Shown here piece by piece: positions 35,191-49,254 of a DNA stretch of 64,000 nucleotides; the first letter of the stretch is position 1; each line of letters begins with the position of its first letter. The notes under the pieces were generated by a model that was not told the DNA's origin, did no database searches, and saw only the letters and a list, made by a program, of their open reading frames with translations. The translations under genes were made by a program, and so were the position numbers. Source of the DNA: Prunus persica (lineage: Eukaryota > Streptophyta > Magnoliopsida > Rosales > Rosaceae); assembly GCF_000346465.2 (NCBI RefSeq), contig NC_034011.1, forward strand, positions 7,842,611-7,906,610, written 5' to 3'.

Positions 35191-38100
35191 TCAGTTTAAA
35201 AAGGAACTTGAACAAACTCCAAGTAATCCACGCAACTTCTCAAATGCTTCCAGCTTTAGAGGTTTGGTTAGGATATCTGCAACTTGGTCTTCACTTCGAC
35301 AATAAACCAAATCAATGGTTTTTTTAGTTACAAGATCATGAAGAAAATGATACCTCACATCTATATGCTTGCTTCTTCCATGTAAAACTGGGTTCCTGGA
35401 GAGTTTAATAGTTGAACTATTATCACAATGAATCACAGTAGGCCCATGTTGATGAAACTGTAGCTCTTCAAGAATCCTTCTCAACCAAATTGCTTGACAT
35501 GCAGAGGTTGCTGCAGATACGAACTCTGCTTCAGTTGTTGACAAAGTTACAACCTGTTGCTTCTTTGATGCCCATGATATGGCACCTGAACCCATCATAA
35601 ACACATGCCCTGTTGTACTCAGCCTATCATCCAAATTACCAGCATAATCACTGTCAGTGAAACCAATCAAAATAGGTCCTCCATTTTTCTTGTAGAAAAT
35701 ACCAAAATCTGTTGTTTCTTTCAAGTAACAAAACACTCTTTTAGCAGCTCTGAGATGCAGCTTCATTGGTCTTTCCATATACCTGCTAATTAGACACACT
35801 GCATACATAATATCAGGCCGAGTGGTTGTCAAGTACATTAAACTTCCAACAATTTGTTTGAAGTAAGTACTATCAACCCTCTCTCCATCAAGATCACTTG
35901 AGAGCTTCAATCCCGGTTTAGTTGGAGTCCCAACTGGATTACAATTCTCCATGTGAAACCTCTCCAAAACCTCTTGAGCATATTTCTTTTGCCCAATAAA
36001 AAATCCAATAGCTGTTTGTACTACTTCTATACCAAGATAATATTTCATCTTCCCCAAATCAGTCATGTCAAAATCAGCCATCATAGAATTCTTAAAATCA
36101 ACAAACATAGCCTCATCATTGCCCGTAAAAATAAGATCATCAACATATAGGCAAACTATCAGGATTTTACCTTCTGCTCCAGACTTGATGAATAGAGTGT
36201 GCTCATATGGACACTTGTTGAAACCTGCCTTTTCAAAGTATGCTTCTATTCAATTGTACCAGGCATGAGGTGCTTATTTCAGGCCATATAAAGCCTTATT
36301 TAATTTGTAAACCTTATGTTCATTACCTTTTATCACATAACCAAGAGCCAGCTCAATGTAGACTTGCTCAAGTAGTTAACCACTAAGGAAGGCCGATTTC
36401 ACATAAAGCTGGAAGATAGGCCATGAGTTTTGTGCTGCTAATGAGACTACCAACCGAATTGTATCCTGTCTTGCAACAGGAGCAAAAACCTCTTGATAAT
36501 AAACTCCATGCTCTTGATTATAGCCTTTCACAACCAGCCTTGCTTTGAACTTGTCAATTTCTCCTTTTTCATTCAGCTTCGTCTTATAAACCCACTTTAC
36601 ACCAATGGTTTTTTGCCCTTCAGGAAGATTGGTTAGCTCCCAAGTCTCATTTTTCTCTATAGCTTGAATCTCTGCATCCATGGCTTTTTTTCACTTTTCT
36701 TCTTTCACTGCTTCTGCAAACAATATAGGATCAGAGCCTGCAAATAAAGCGAAATGAGGCGTAGTATCCTCATCAGATAATTCATCTCCACTCACATAAT
36801 CTATCATCCAAGATGGTCTTTTTCTTTGTCGTTGTGGTTCTAAGCTAGTTGCCTGAACTTCATTTGGAATTGAAACTCTTGCTGAAGAACTTGGTGAAAC
36901 TTCTCCAAGGGACTGACCAGGAAGTTGCAATTGTGATTCAGACCCCTGACTTTCAAGAAGAGGTTGTAGTGGTTGTATAATTTCCCCGCCAGCTTCCTCA
37001 TGATCAATTAAAATTTGCTGTTGTTCAGTGCTACTCCAATCCCATGTGTTTTCTTCATCAAACAGAACATCTCGACTTATTATTATTTTCTTGGTAACGG
37101 GATTATATAACATGTACGTTTTGGATTCTTCACTAACCCCAATAAAGACACACTTCACACTTTTATCATCAAGCTTTGTTCTCTTTTCATCTGGGACATG
37201 CGCATATGCTATACACCCGAAAATTCTGAAGTGATCAACTGATGGCCTGACTTCACTCCAAGCTTCTTGTGGTGTTATGTTTTTTTACAGCAAGGGTAGC
37301 GCTTTGGTTGAGTACATGAACACTCCAATTGACTGCTTCTGGCTAGAAAGTCTTCGGAATACATTTTTTTACCAACATGCTTCGCACCATGTTCATAATC
37401 ATCTGATTCCTTCTTTCTGCCATGCCGTTTTGCCTTGGTGTGTATGCAGCAGTAAGTTGCCTCCGTATTCCATGCAATTCACAAAAACTTGCAAAGTTAT
37501 GTGAGTTAAATTCACCACCACGATCTGTGCGAAGGATCTGAATGTACTTGCCAGATTCTTTTTCAACTCGAGCCTTAAAGCTTTTAAAAACAACAAAAGC
37601 TTCAGATTTCTCTTGCAAGAAATAAATCCATGTTTTTCGACTATAATCATCAATGAAGGTGATGAAATACCTTTTGTTTCCATTCGATGTTGGATTGATT
37701 GGACCACAGATGTCTGAATGAACCAACTGTAGGATTTGCTCAGCTCTCCATGCTTTTCCTTGTGGGAAAGAATCACGATGTTGTTTACCAACAATGCAAT
37801 CTTCACACATTTCTGTGGGACAATTAATCTTAGGCAATCCTTCCACCATGTTCTTCTCATGTAGGGTTTTCAAGCCTTTGAAGCTCAAATGACCATAACG
37901 AAGATGCCACAGCCATGTTGGATCTTGCACTCTTGTTGAGAGACACTTTTGGGCATCATACTGAATGTGCAGAGGGAACATACGATTTGCTGTCATTTTT
38001 GCTTCTGCTATGAGGCCCTTCTCTGGATGATGAATTTGACACCGTCTTTGTTGGATGATGATGATATAACCCCTCTCTTGCAGTTGGCCCATACTGATGA

Positions 38101-39213
38101 GATTGCTTTTCAAATCTGGGATATAAAACACACTAGAAATTGTCTGCACATTGTCCTTTTTCATATGGAATTTGATATCCCCTTTTCCCATGACAGAAAT
38201 GCAAGAGTTGTTCCCAAGCTTCACAGTTTCTCTGAATGTTTCATCCAAATCATAAAATAAAGACTTGTTTCCACACATGTGATTGCTGCAACCTGAATCT
38301 AAATACCAAGTATCACGTGATGAAATCTCCTTCTTGTCGATGTAAACCATCAAGAGTATTTCTCCTTCAGTCTCAGCGAAATTTACCTTGGTTTCCTTCT
38401 CATTGTCAGGGCATTCATACTGATAGTGTCCAAGCTTGTGACAGTGATAACATCCCACACTCGCCTTGTCAAATTGTGCTCCTTGATTGTAAGAAAGTTG
38501 GCGTCCTCTACCTCTGCTGCTTCCTCGAAATCCTCCACATCCTCTACCTCTTCCTGAAGAAGTAGTTCCTTCATAAGTACTGACCTTCAAGGCTTGCTCC
38601 TCCACAACATAGCTGGTCATCCTCTGCTCATGAACTAACAGTGAGCTTTGCAACACATCAATCGAAAGACTATCAATGTCATCGATTCTTCAATGGAACA
38701 CACCACATAGTCAAATTTGCGTGTCATTGAGCGAAGGATTTTCTCAATGACTGCAACATCTTTCAAATTTTCTCCATGGATGCGCATCTCAATGTTCTTG
38801 CAAAGTAGTCATTTACTGACTCTCCTTCCTTCATGTGAAGAATTTCAAACTCTTTGCAAAGAGCTTGGAGTTGTGCACGTTTCACCCATGCATGCAGTGC
38901 CTTGGTACTTCGTCTTCATTGAATCCCAGATGTATTTAGCAGTGTCCTTCTTCAGGATGGTTTCCAAAATGGCACGATCTATCGCTTGAAACAAATAATT
39001 CTTTGTCTTCAAATCCTTCAATCTCTGATCCTCCAACGTCTTTCTCTGCGCTTCTGTCAAAACAGTCTCACTAGTGTGCACATCGATGCCGGTTTCCACA
39101 AGAGTCCAGTACTCCTTGGATCGCAGAAAATTTTCCATCAACATACTCCAATGATCATCTTGACCATCAAAGCGTGGAATCGCAGGTTGCACAAAGCTGT
39201 TTTCAGAAGCCAT
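35191..39213 (-). pseudogene. Copia gag-pol polyprotein, multiply frameshifted
   Basis: Minus-strand pieces in normal Ty1/copia order are as follows. Gag begins MASENSFVQPAIPRFDGQDD at 39213. A zinc knuckle CYHCHKLGHYQYEC and the protease motif LDSGCSNHM come next. The integrase has an HHCC region near GHLSFKGLKTL and a DDE core (HSDICGP, TDRGGEF, NGMAERRN) within 38656-37343. A linker lies at 37158-36691. Reverse transcriptase is at 36681-36376 (KWVYKTKLNEKGEIDKFKAR, VKGYNQEHGVYYQEVFAPVA) and 36108-35191, ending in RNase H (GFTDSDYAGN, STTEAEFVSA). Breaks occur near 38840, 38660, 37250, 36690 and 36370. The usual Asp of the LDVKSAFLNG motif is Tyr here (LYVKSAFLSG). The element can move, if at all, only with proteins from another copy. 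Confidence 0.93.
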
Positions 39214-39276
39214 TGAATATCTTGCTGCGGCAAGAATGAAAGCTGCTGCTTTTCCAAATCAGATCCTAGTGGGGGG

Positions 39277-39288
39277 CTCTGATACCAA
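39277..39288 (-). other. Copia primer-binding site
   Basis: TGGTATCAGAGC on the minus strand lies two bases from the 5' LTR, matching the 3' end complement of plant initiator tRNA-Met. Confidence 0.9.
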
Positions 39289-39289
39289 T

Positions 39290-39530
39290 TGTTGTAAAAC
39301 TAAAAGCTAAGTTTGCTACAGAATGAGTAAAAGGAATGTGATACTGATTCATTGACTTGAAGTCTAATTAAATACAAATGCAAATAACAGAAAGCTAGAA
39401 AATAAAGCAACCTCTAATCCCACGACTAACTACTCCTAATAATCTGGGATTCTCCTAAGGAATAGGTAAAAGCAACAGACTTCCTAACAAATAGAAATTT
39501 ATTGAAAACAAACGACTAAATATCTTAACA
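39290..39530 (-). repeat. 5' LTR of the copia element
   Basis: This 241 bp repeat is the partner of 34918-35159. The AGGGG duplication follows at 39531. Confidence 0.93.
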
Positions 39531-39956
39531 AGGGGTGTTTCCGATTCCGCTTCCAAGAAAGGTGATGCCTCTATGATTTGTGATTCGATTTCTGGCTCTC
39601 TTGTCTCTAATGCTGCTTTAGTGAAAGGTGAAATTGACATAGCCATTGTTGAGTCAAAGAATGTTGTCTCGGTGTTTCAGAGTATCAACCCGCCTCAATT
39701 CCATGCCTTTCCATCTCTGGTAGGTGAACAAGTTGAAGATTCGCTGGTAAGTGCAGTGGGTCTTGCTATGACTCCACAGTCTGCTATTGGCGTGAGTCGT
39801 ATTTCGGCTTTGCACAAGACTCAATTTTGGGTGGGCTTTGAACCCATTACTGCACAAACTCTAGTATCATCCTATCAGAGTTCTTCCAAGATCGCAGAAA
39901 TCAAGATTCCTGCTCAATATTGGGTCCTAGAGTCGAGCGCCATCTCTGCACTCTAA

Positions 39957-41200
39957 CTGTTTTGGTCTACAACTACCAGAATAATAGTCTTGCACAAAAT
40001 CTTATTGGTACTTACATAGCTTTGTTCTTGAATTGAAATTCCTTGCTGGTGTTTACGAGTGAGTGAGTTAATGTGTGTTCATGTGAAATTTGCGAATGTG
40101 TTATCTAATATGCTTGGGTACGACAAAGGTGAAATTCTCATGCAAATAGTTTTCAGGAATAAACATAAGTATATAGTTCTGTATTCTTTCCTTATATATT
40201 ATGAGTTGTGCGATTTCGCTTATCTTAGAATTGATTCAGTCCTTTTCATGAATGAGCTCTTAGTATTAATTATTATGTTCCATGTTTGAATAATGCTCTC
40301 TCTTCTTTCTCCATTTAAATCTTCCTTTGGATGTCTGTCTTTGTTGATGTATCTTAATCCAAGCATTTACTGTCTTGTAATTATATCTATATTTCTGGTT
40401 TAGAGGTTATTTGGCACCAAAGTACGCAATACTGAGGGCAATTGACAAGGAAAGCAGATATTTATACCTTTGGGGTGCTCCTTGTGAAAATAGTCAGTGG
40501 AAGATGTAATACAAATACACGACTACCAATTGACGAACAGTATCTGCTTGAAAGGGAATTAATTTCAGATTTATCTGTCCTTACAAGCTTTTTCTTTCAA
40601 TTTGTTTAAATGAAAAACATTAGATGGCAATTGCATGTGTCATGTGATTTTGGTAGATGCAGTTTTGCTTTCATATTTCCTGATCACAGTAATTTGGGTA
40701 CTGCTAAACTCCTGTTGGTATTTAAAAGAAAAAAAAATTGGTCTTTGATATGCTGCACATAAACTGATAAGGCTTCTGAAGTTTGCAACCTTGTTTCCCA
40801 TCAATTCGTTTGTTGCTGGACAATTTTGTACAGATGTTGTTTTTACAAATTTTTGTGTGTGTGTGAGTTGTGTGTTCTAACAGCTTCCTTCATAGCCATG
40901 TTGGCTTGTATTACCAAAGAGCAGGTGCAAGGCATGGTGATGAGGGAAAAGGCTGAATTTTTATTGAAATGCTTGTAGTAACTAGTTGTTTGAGTCATTG
41001 ATTCATTTATGTCATAATTCCTATTTTATTTGAGTATATAAAAAAACATGTAAGAAGATATTACAATTAATCTAAAGCTATTAAATTGTAATATTGCAAG
41101 TTAAAATGCAGTTGAATTCAATAAATGTAAAAATAGTTCAACAACCATTTTGAATGCTCTGAAACACAAGAAATAATACAAAGGGGCTATCTTTATCAGA
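39957..41200. other. Intergenic DNA with one kinase-exon relic
   Basis: Apart from the receptor-like-kinase relic at 40403-40570 I see no coding sequence. The stretch is AT-rich with short GT runs near 40855. Confidence 0.5.
40403..40570 (+). pseudogene. Receptor-like cytoplasmic kinase exon relic
   Basis: After a TTTAG acceptor-like sequence the frame reads GYLAPKYAI. After a one-base shift it continues GQLTRKADIYTFGVLLVKIV and then SGRCNTNTRLPIDEQYLLER. This is the activation-segment end and subdomain IX of a plant receptor-like kinase, closest in my recollection to the CRPK1-type (cold-responsive kinase 1) group. The usual APE motif reads APK. No other kinase exon was found nearby, so it is a single-exon relic. 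Confidence 0.75.
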
Positions 41201-41243
41201 CAAAGAAAAGCACGTGGTAAAGCAGTTTCAATAAATGAGGGGC
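41201..41243 (+). promoter_or_regulatory. Upstream block of HCT-2 shared with HCT-1
   Basis: GAAAAGCACGTGGTAAAGCA followed by GTTTCAATAAATGAGG repeats the block at 23639. In HCT-2 it lies about 410 bp before the ATG instead of about 105, because other sequence was inserted between. Confidence 0.5.
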
Positions 41244-41379
41244 TCTTCTGTTTCTATTCTGTCACAGATTTTTTCATCTTCTTCTTCCTCCCTCTCTTAT
41301 TCATCTATTTCTTATTGTATGGTAGTCCAAAAAGAACAAAATCATACCAGCCATTTTTACAAAGGGAATAAATAAGCTG

Positions 41380-42234
<855 letters not shown>

Positions 42235-43549
42235 TAGGCTCATTTAAAAAAATTTGTTTTCATAAAACAAACAATAAAAAGATAATCAAATTATTTTTCA
42301 TAAAACAAGTAATAAAGAAATAAAATAGGTACAATATTTGGAGAAAAAATAGGTTCATTAAAAAAATGTTTTTAAAAAAAAACAATAAATAGATTATCAA
42401 ATTATTTTTCCACATAATTAGAATGTACACTATTATTCATAAAACTATAATAATAATAAAAAGAATACTTGTCGTATAATTCATAAAAAGAAAACAACAT
42501 TAATTCCTAAATTTAATATTGAATTTAAATTATTAATACTTTAAATAGATTACTAGTCGTAATTCATAGGAAGAAAACACCATTAATTCAAAAATAGATT
42601 ACTAATACTTTAATGTGGAATTTAATATTTAATTTCAAATAAGTTTCTAAATTAGTTCCTACATCCATTACAACTATTTAGAGGTATTTCCAAATTCAAC
42701 GGGTGTCATTAGTTATACCCCCCATAACACATTAACTTATAAATAGAGGTAGTTTTGGAATCCGAAAAATATAATAAATAAGATTTTAAGCTATATTAGG
42801 TAACTTGCTTAGTTGGATCCTAGTCATTGGGTATTATTTGAAAAAATTAGGTATTTTAAATAGAAAACTAAAGGAAATGGTTGTAGGTGATTTTAAATGA
42901 ATTTTATGGGTCTAAGCTCAATTTACTAATCGTATATCTATTTTGAAGTTTCTAATTGTCACCTACACTAGTAAAAAACAAACCCTTGCGCGACCAAATT
43001 TTGCGCGACGAAAAACTATTCTTCGCTCAAAGTCACTTTGCACGACGAAACTCAAAACTTCGTCGCTCAAAGTCTTCCACGACCAAATTTTGCGCGACGA
43101 AAAACAAGTCGTCGCGCAAAGTCACTTCGCTCCACAAACTTTTGCGCGACGACAATACATCGTCGCTCAAAGTATTGCGCGACCAAATTTTGCGCGACGA
43201 AAAAAAATTCGTCGAGCAAAGTAACTTTGCGTGACAAACTTTTGCGCGACAACAATACATCGTCGCTTGAAGTGACTTTGCGCGACGAAACAATAAACTT
43301 CGTCGCGCAAAGTCCTTATAAAAATAAAATATATATTTTTTTAAATCTTTGCATGACGTAATCCAAACATTTCGTCGCCTAAACCAATTTATTTTTGTTT
43401 TTTATTTTGTATGCATAACACTTAAGAAATTAAACAGTATATATATTTATTAAGTAGCTTTAAATTTATTATTTTAGATCGGATCGGATTTTTGTTAGAA
43501 AAATATATTATTGTTGTTCAGATTGGGTTTTTGTTAGAAAATATATATT

Positions 43550-44480
43550 TTAAATTGACAATCGAATTAGTTCATTGTATTCATATAGGGTCAAGGAGTG
43601 TAGCTGTAAAAAATCATCAAAATCGGAGTTAAAATAACCGTTAAATCGTGATTTTTCATTATAACCGTCGAAAAGTTTTGTCTCATTACTTGATCTCTGA
43701 ATGTTTATTTTTTTCGATTTTTGGCGTATATGATCTCGAAGTATAAACAAACAAGTTTGACGGTTGGATCGTTGAAACTAGTTTTGGTGAATGCATATGC
43801 CATCAAAACAATATATTCACTAACAATTAAGAGTTTATTTATATGTTCGTTAAATATAACATAAGATTTTGTGGTATCCACTAGTGTAAATATTTTATAT
43901 TGAAGATCAAATTCAGTCATTGTATTCATATAGGGTCAAGGAGTGTAGCTGTAAAAAATCATCAAAATCGGAGTTAAAATAACCATTAAATCATATGATT
44001 TTTCATTTATAACCGTAAAAAAGTTTTGTCCCTTTACTTGATCTCTGAATGTTTATTTTTTCCGATTTTTGGCATATGTGATCTCAAAGTATAAACAAAC
44101 AAATTTGACGGTTGGATCGTTGAAACTAGTTTCGTAGAATGTGTATGCCATCAAAATAATATATTCACTAACAATTAAGAGTTTTTTTTATACTTTCGTT
44201 AAATATAACATAAGATTTTGTGGTATCCACTAGTGTAAATATTTTAAATTGAAGATCAAATTCAGTCATTGTATTCATATATGGTCAAGGAATGTAGCTG
44301 TAAAAAAAACCATCAAAATCGGAGTTAAAATAACCGTTAAATCGTAATTTTTCATTTATAACCATCGAAAAGTTTTGTCCCGTTACTAGATCTCTGAATG
44401 TTTGTTTTTTACGATTTTTGGGGTATACGATCTTGAAGTATATACAAACAAGTCTGATGGTTGGATCGTTGAATGGTGTG
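43550..44480. repeat. Three tandem about 347 bp units inside the CACTA element
   Basis: Units are marked by GGGTCAAGGAGTGTAGCTGT at about 43588 and 43933, and by its variant at 44282. Each continues through CATCAAAATCGGAGTTAAAA and a GACGGTTGGATCGTTGAA block. The third unit is truncated at its right end. Confidence 0.88.
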
Positions 44481-44779
44481 TGTATATATATTTATTTATT
44501 AAGTAGCTTTAAATTTATTTATTTTGTACGTATAACACTTAAGAAATTGAATAGTATATATATTTATTAAGCAGCTTTAACCTCACTTATATTTTAAATT
44601 GTAAAATAAAATATTTTTATTTTTATTATTCATAACAATTATTTTTATAAATATTGTGCTACGAACCAATTTTTCGTCTCTCAAAAGTTTGCGCGACCAA
44701 CAGTTTGTCGCACAAAACTCCAAAAATTTGGACGGGTATCAAAAATGGGACGCAGGATTTTTTTTTTTTTTTTTTTTAA

Positions 44780-45115
44780 ATTTAGACTTTGCGCAACCAA
44801 TATTTTTTGTCGCTCTAAACTTTGCGCGACCAATATATATTTTTCGTCTTGCAAAAATTTGGGCGGGTACCAAAAATCGGACGCGGGAATTTTTTTAGAC
44901 TTTGCGCGACCAATATGTATTTTTCGTCGCGCAAAAATTTAAAAATTTTGGTGGGTACCAAAAATGGGATGCGGGGATTTTTATTTTTTTTAAATAATTT
45001 TTTTAGACTTTGCGCGACCAATATGTATTTTTCGTCGCGCAAAAATTTAAAAATTTTGGCGGGTACCAAAAATGGGACGCGGGGATTATTTTTTTTTTAA
45101 AATAATTTTTTTAGA
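44780..45115. repeat. Tandem about 110 bp units with GCGCGAC words
   Basis: Successive units contain AGACTTTGCGCGACCAATAT, then TTTTTCGTCGCGCAAAAATT, and then GGGTACCAAAAATGGGAC. A related unit recurs at 46230-46320 near the other end of the CACTA element. Confidence 0.8.
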
Positions 45116-46856
45116 CTTTGCGCGACTAATACTCCTATATTCGTCGCGCAAAAGTTTGCGCGACCAATATTCCAATATTTTTTGTCGCGCAAACCTTTGC
45201 GCGACCAACAATATTTTTCGTCGCGCAAAGTGATACGGTTTTTAAAACCGAAATAACTCCTCCACCATTTTCTCAATGTCTTTCTCTACTCTTACCTCTC
45301 CTTTCTCTTTCCCTCTCCCCAAATCCCACCATTTCTCTCACTCACTCCTCTCACTTAATCTCTCATCTCTCTCTTCACTATCTCTCACTCTCTCTCACTC
45401 ACTCTCTCATCTCTCTCACTCACTCTCTCATCTCTCTATCACTATCTTCTCTAATTCTCTCACACTCACTTCTCCCTCTCATTCTCACTCACTCTCAATC
45501 TTGCCAAAAGGTATATTCTCTCCAAATTTTAAAATTTTTTCATTAATATGTGTTTTTGGAGTTAATTTTTAGTTTGTGTGGGTTTTGGGGTTGAGTAAAG
45601 GGGAGGGATTGGAGTTTGGGTTGGATTTGTGGTATAACAATTTTAGGGGAGATTATGCCTTTTTTTTTTTTTTTGGGTTATTTGACCATATTTGTTTTTT
45701 TGTAGGGAATCATCGAGACTTTGACGGCTAAAGTTGAGGATTAGGAAGCTATCAAAACATATCCTCCGCCACTACCACCACAATACGCTTGTATTAGGAT
45801 TTTATTATTGTACTTTGTTAATTTATGTGTACATTTTAAATATTATATATATATTTATTGGATAATTTGATCACTATTTTTCATATGTAATTTTATTTTG
45901 AATATGTCAATTTAAATTAAAGTAATTAAAAAAATCATACAATTAAATTAAATTTAAAAAGTAAAAACTTGAAAAAATTAATATCAATTTAAATTAAAGT
46001 AATTTTAAAAAGAAATCATACAATTAAATTAAATTTAAAAAGTAAAAATTTGAATAAATTAATATAAATTAATTAATATTAAAGAAATAATAAAACAAAA
46101 AGTCAAAAACCTTGACGACAAAATATTTCGTAGCGCAAATTATTAAATTAGTTTATTTTAAATTAAAAAAATTTAAAACAAAAAATATTTCGTCGCGCAA
46201 ATATTTGCTCGACGTTAGTATTCGTCGCGCAAAACTCAAAAAATTTGGGCGGGTACCAAAAAATGTACGCGGGAATTTGTTATTTTTTTAAAAAAAATTT
46301 TAAGACTTTGCGCGACCAATGTTTTTCGTCGAGCAAAACTTTGCGCGACCAATGTATTTCGTCAAGCACAACTTTGTGCTACCAATATTTTTCATCGCGC
46401 AAAGTCACTTTGCGCGACCAATATTTTTTCATCGCGCAAAGTCGCTTTGCGTGACCAATGAAAAAACTTCGTCGCGCAAAGTCTTTCTTCACGATCTTTG
46501 CGCGACGGATTCTGCGCGACGAAATTTCTGTCGCGCTGAAATTTGTGCAACTACAATGTATTTTGCGCGACGAAATTCTCTTCGTCGCGCAAAGTGTAAA
46601 ATGTAGTAGTGCTATATCCTGTTTTGATACTTCTAATTGTAGTTTTCCTTGTACTAGTAGAATGTGGGTCGGAGTCCTCTTACACACCATTTATGTATTT
46701 AACTGTTAACGAAAAATTTAGGAATACTACCTTACTTGGATTGTTCTGTTTAGTTTCACATGTTGCCACTTGGATGAGATTATTCTTTCAAATTAAGTTA
46801 CGATCTACGTGTTATATGTATATACATAATATACCATGTTCTTAAACTTGAATTAA

Positions 46857-47799
<943 letters not shown>

Positions 47800-47802
47800 T
47801 AA

Positions 47803-48330
47803 GGACATGAAATGCCTGAAAAAGGATTTCCGGGCATTCCATTTTCTTCTAGTCTAGCTGATGGGATGGGAAGCAAGCTATCTTTTGTTATTGTGATGTT
47901 TATTAAAGAACTTAATCTGTTTTTATGAAATAATGGGATATTATTTCTGTTGCATAATGGATAATGCAAAGACCATATGAAATTGTTGTGCTTAACTAAG
48001 CTAGTACCTCTTGATTTGTCGGATTTTGGTCATGTTTATCTTTTCTTGACTCTGAATGATGTCTTTTTTTCTTTTGGCATCTAATAATATATGCTTATGT
48101 AATCTTGAAAACAAAGATCTACAAGTTTTTATAAACTAATCAAGTTCATTCATTTTGGTCTAACGCTCATATAGTTTTTTATTTATTTATACAAGTGATA
48201 GATTAAATTACTCCAAGTTGTAATTTGCGAGAAAGAAAATTCGAATTTGAGTGCAAGGAGCAAACTCACTATCATGGCCCACCCACACATGTGGCAAATG
48301 CTCACATGCTCCCCTATAAGAGAGAGAGAG

Positions 48331-48391
<61 letters not shown>

Positions 48392-49254
48392 CTGTGGAAA
48401 AAGGCTGTCGGGATCAAGGTCTAAAATATCGAGAGTTTTGGAAATATCGGTGGTTCAAAATTATGGATATATCGATGGAAATATCAAGAAAATATCGATT
48501 TCGATAAAAATTGAATAAAAATCACGAAAATTGTGAGAAAAACTTGAAAAATTTTATTGAAACTTTAGAGGATGTTTATTTAGTCAATTGTCTATTATTT
48601 TATCACAAAAAATTGGAATAAAATGTATGGCATGGTGGGTTAGAGTGATTTAAGTTGATTATGTAGCGACCTGACAAACACCGTGTCTTTAGAAAATATG
48701 TAGTAATTAGTGAACGAAAATAAAACACACCATAATTTTTTAGTTATAATAATTTACTACAATATATCGCATATGATAAGATATATGAACTTGACAAATA
48801 TATATATATATATATATGAGTAACTTAGTACCACATAGAAAGAATTCCTATTAAAGTTAAAACGTAGTATCACATATAATGAACAATATTTAAACTCAAT
48901 GGTGAATAATAATACAACTCCATAATATATATAACCACACCCAAAAAAAAAAAAAACTCCATAATAAAATAATAAATAAAATTAAAAATATGCCTAAATT
49001 TATCATTAGGGAATTTTTTTTTTTAATGGAAATTTATCCTATATAATATTAGCTTGCAGAAATTTTTTAAGACCATATAAATATTACACGTAGTAACTTT
49101 AACAAACTCATTCGCAGTGTGTTGGATAAGGCCCGGCAGATGGATGGGAAATAGAGTAGTTCAAATCACCTTGTGTTGGCAAAAGTGTCATTTCTCAACA
49201 AATTTCATTTATTTTTCAGTTTTAATCGCGATATTATCAATAATAATATGATAT
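47803..49254. other. Intergenic DNA downstream of HCT-2, no gene
   Basis: This stretch has a GA microsatellite (48318-48386), a run of ATATCGATGG/ATATCGATTT words near 48425-48510 that looks transposon-derived, and AT-rich sequence. No coding region was recognised. Confidence 0.5.
48318..48386. repeat. GA microsatellite
   Basis: This is an uninterrupted GA dinucleotide run except for one GC near its start. It lies about 0.5 kb downstream of HCT-2. Confidence 0.95.

Larger units (their letters stand above)
34918..39530 (-). mobile_element. Ty1/copia retrotransposon, 4613 bp, with target duplication
   Basis: LTRs of 242 and 241 bp start TGTTGTAAAACTAAAAGC and end AAATATCTTAACA, flanked by AGGGG on both sides (34913-34917 and 39531-39535). 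By eye the LTRs differ by about four substitutions and one indel, so insertion was fairly recent. The primer-binding site next to the 5' LTR (minus strand) is TGGTATCAGAGC, complementary to initiator tRNA-Met. A purine tract AAAGGAGGG precedes the 3' LTR. Confidence 0.95.
34797..39956 (+). pseudogene. Unidentified exon split by a copia insertion
   Basis: Removing the copia element and one AGGGG repeat joins two stretches in a single open + frame. The left part ends HTTTSTTLFVESV, and the right part continues GVSDSASKKGDASMICDSIS, then PPQFHAFPSLVGEQVEDSLV and HKTQFWVGFEPITAQTLVSS, to a stop at 39956. The joined frame is about 180 codons, Ser/Val-rich and without recognisable motif or intron. 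The start is uncertain because the frame is open to about 34740 without a clear ATG. It may be the last exon of a host gene or part of an older transposon. Confidence 0.45.
42966..46611. mobile_element. Non-autonomous CACTA (EnSpm) transposon in the HCT-2 intron
   Basis: The ends are CACTAGTAAAAAACAAACCC and, inverted, CACTACTACATTTTACACTT, flanked by the 3 bp duplication CTA (42963-42965 and 46612-46614). Both subterminal regions are packed with TTGCGCGACGAAA words in both orientations (42986-43320, 44655-45235 and 46190-46595), the typical EnSpm subterminal transposase-binding array. No TNPA/TNPD-like transposase was found. The interior holds three about 347 bp repeats, a CT-rich leader-like stretch (45270-45510) and AT-rich filler. 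Confidence 0.92.

Noticed and set aside
42986..46595. Many GCGCGACGAAA words that look like an array of direct repeats
   Set aside because: They are the subterminal repeats of the CACTA transposon, with exact CACTA ends and target duplication. Arg/Ser-rich open frames across them are artefacts.
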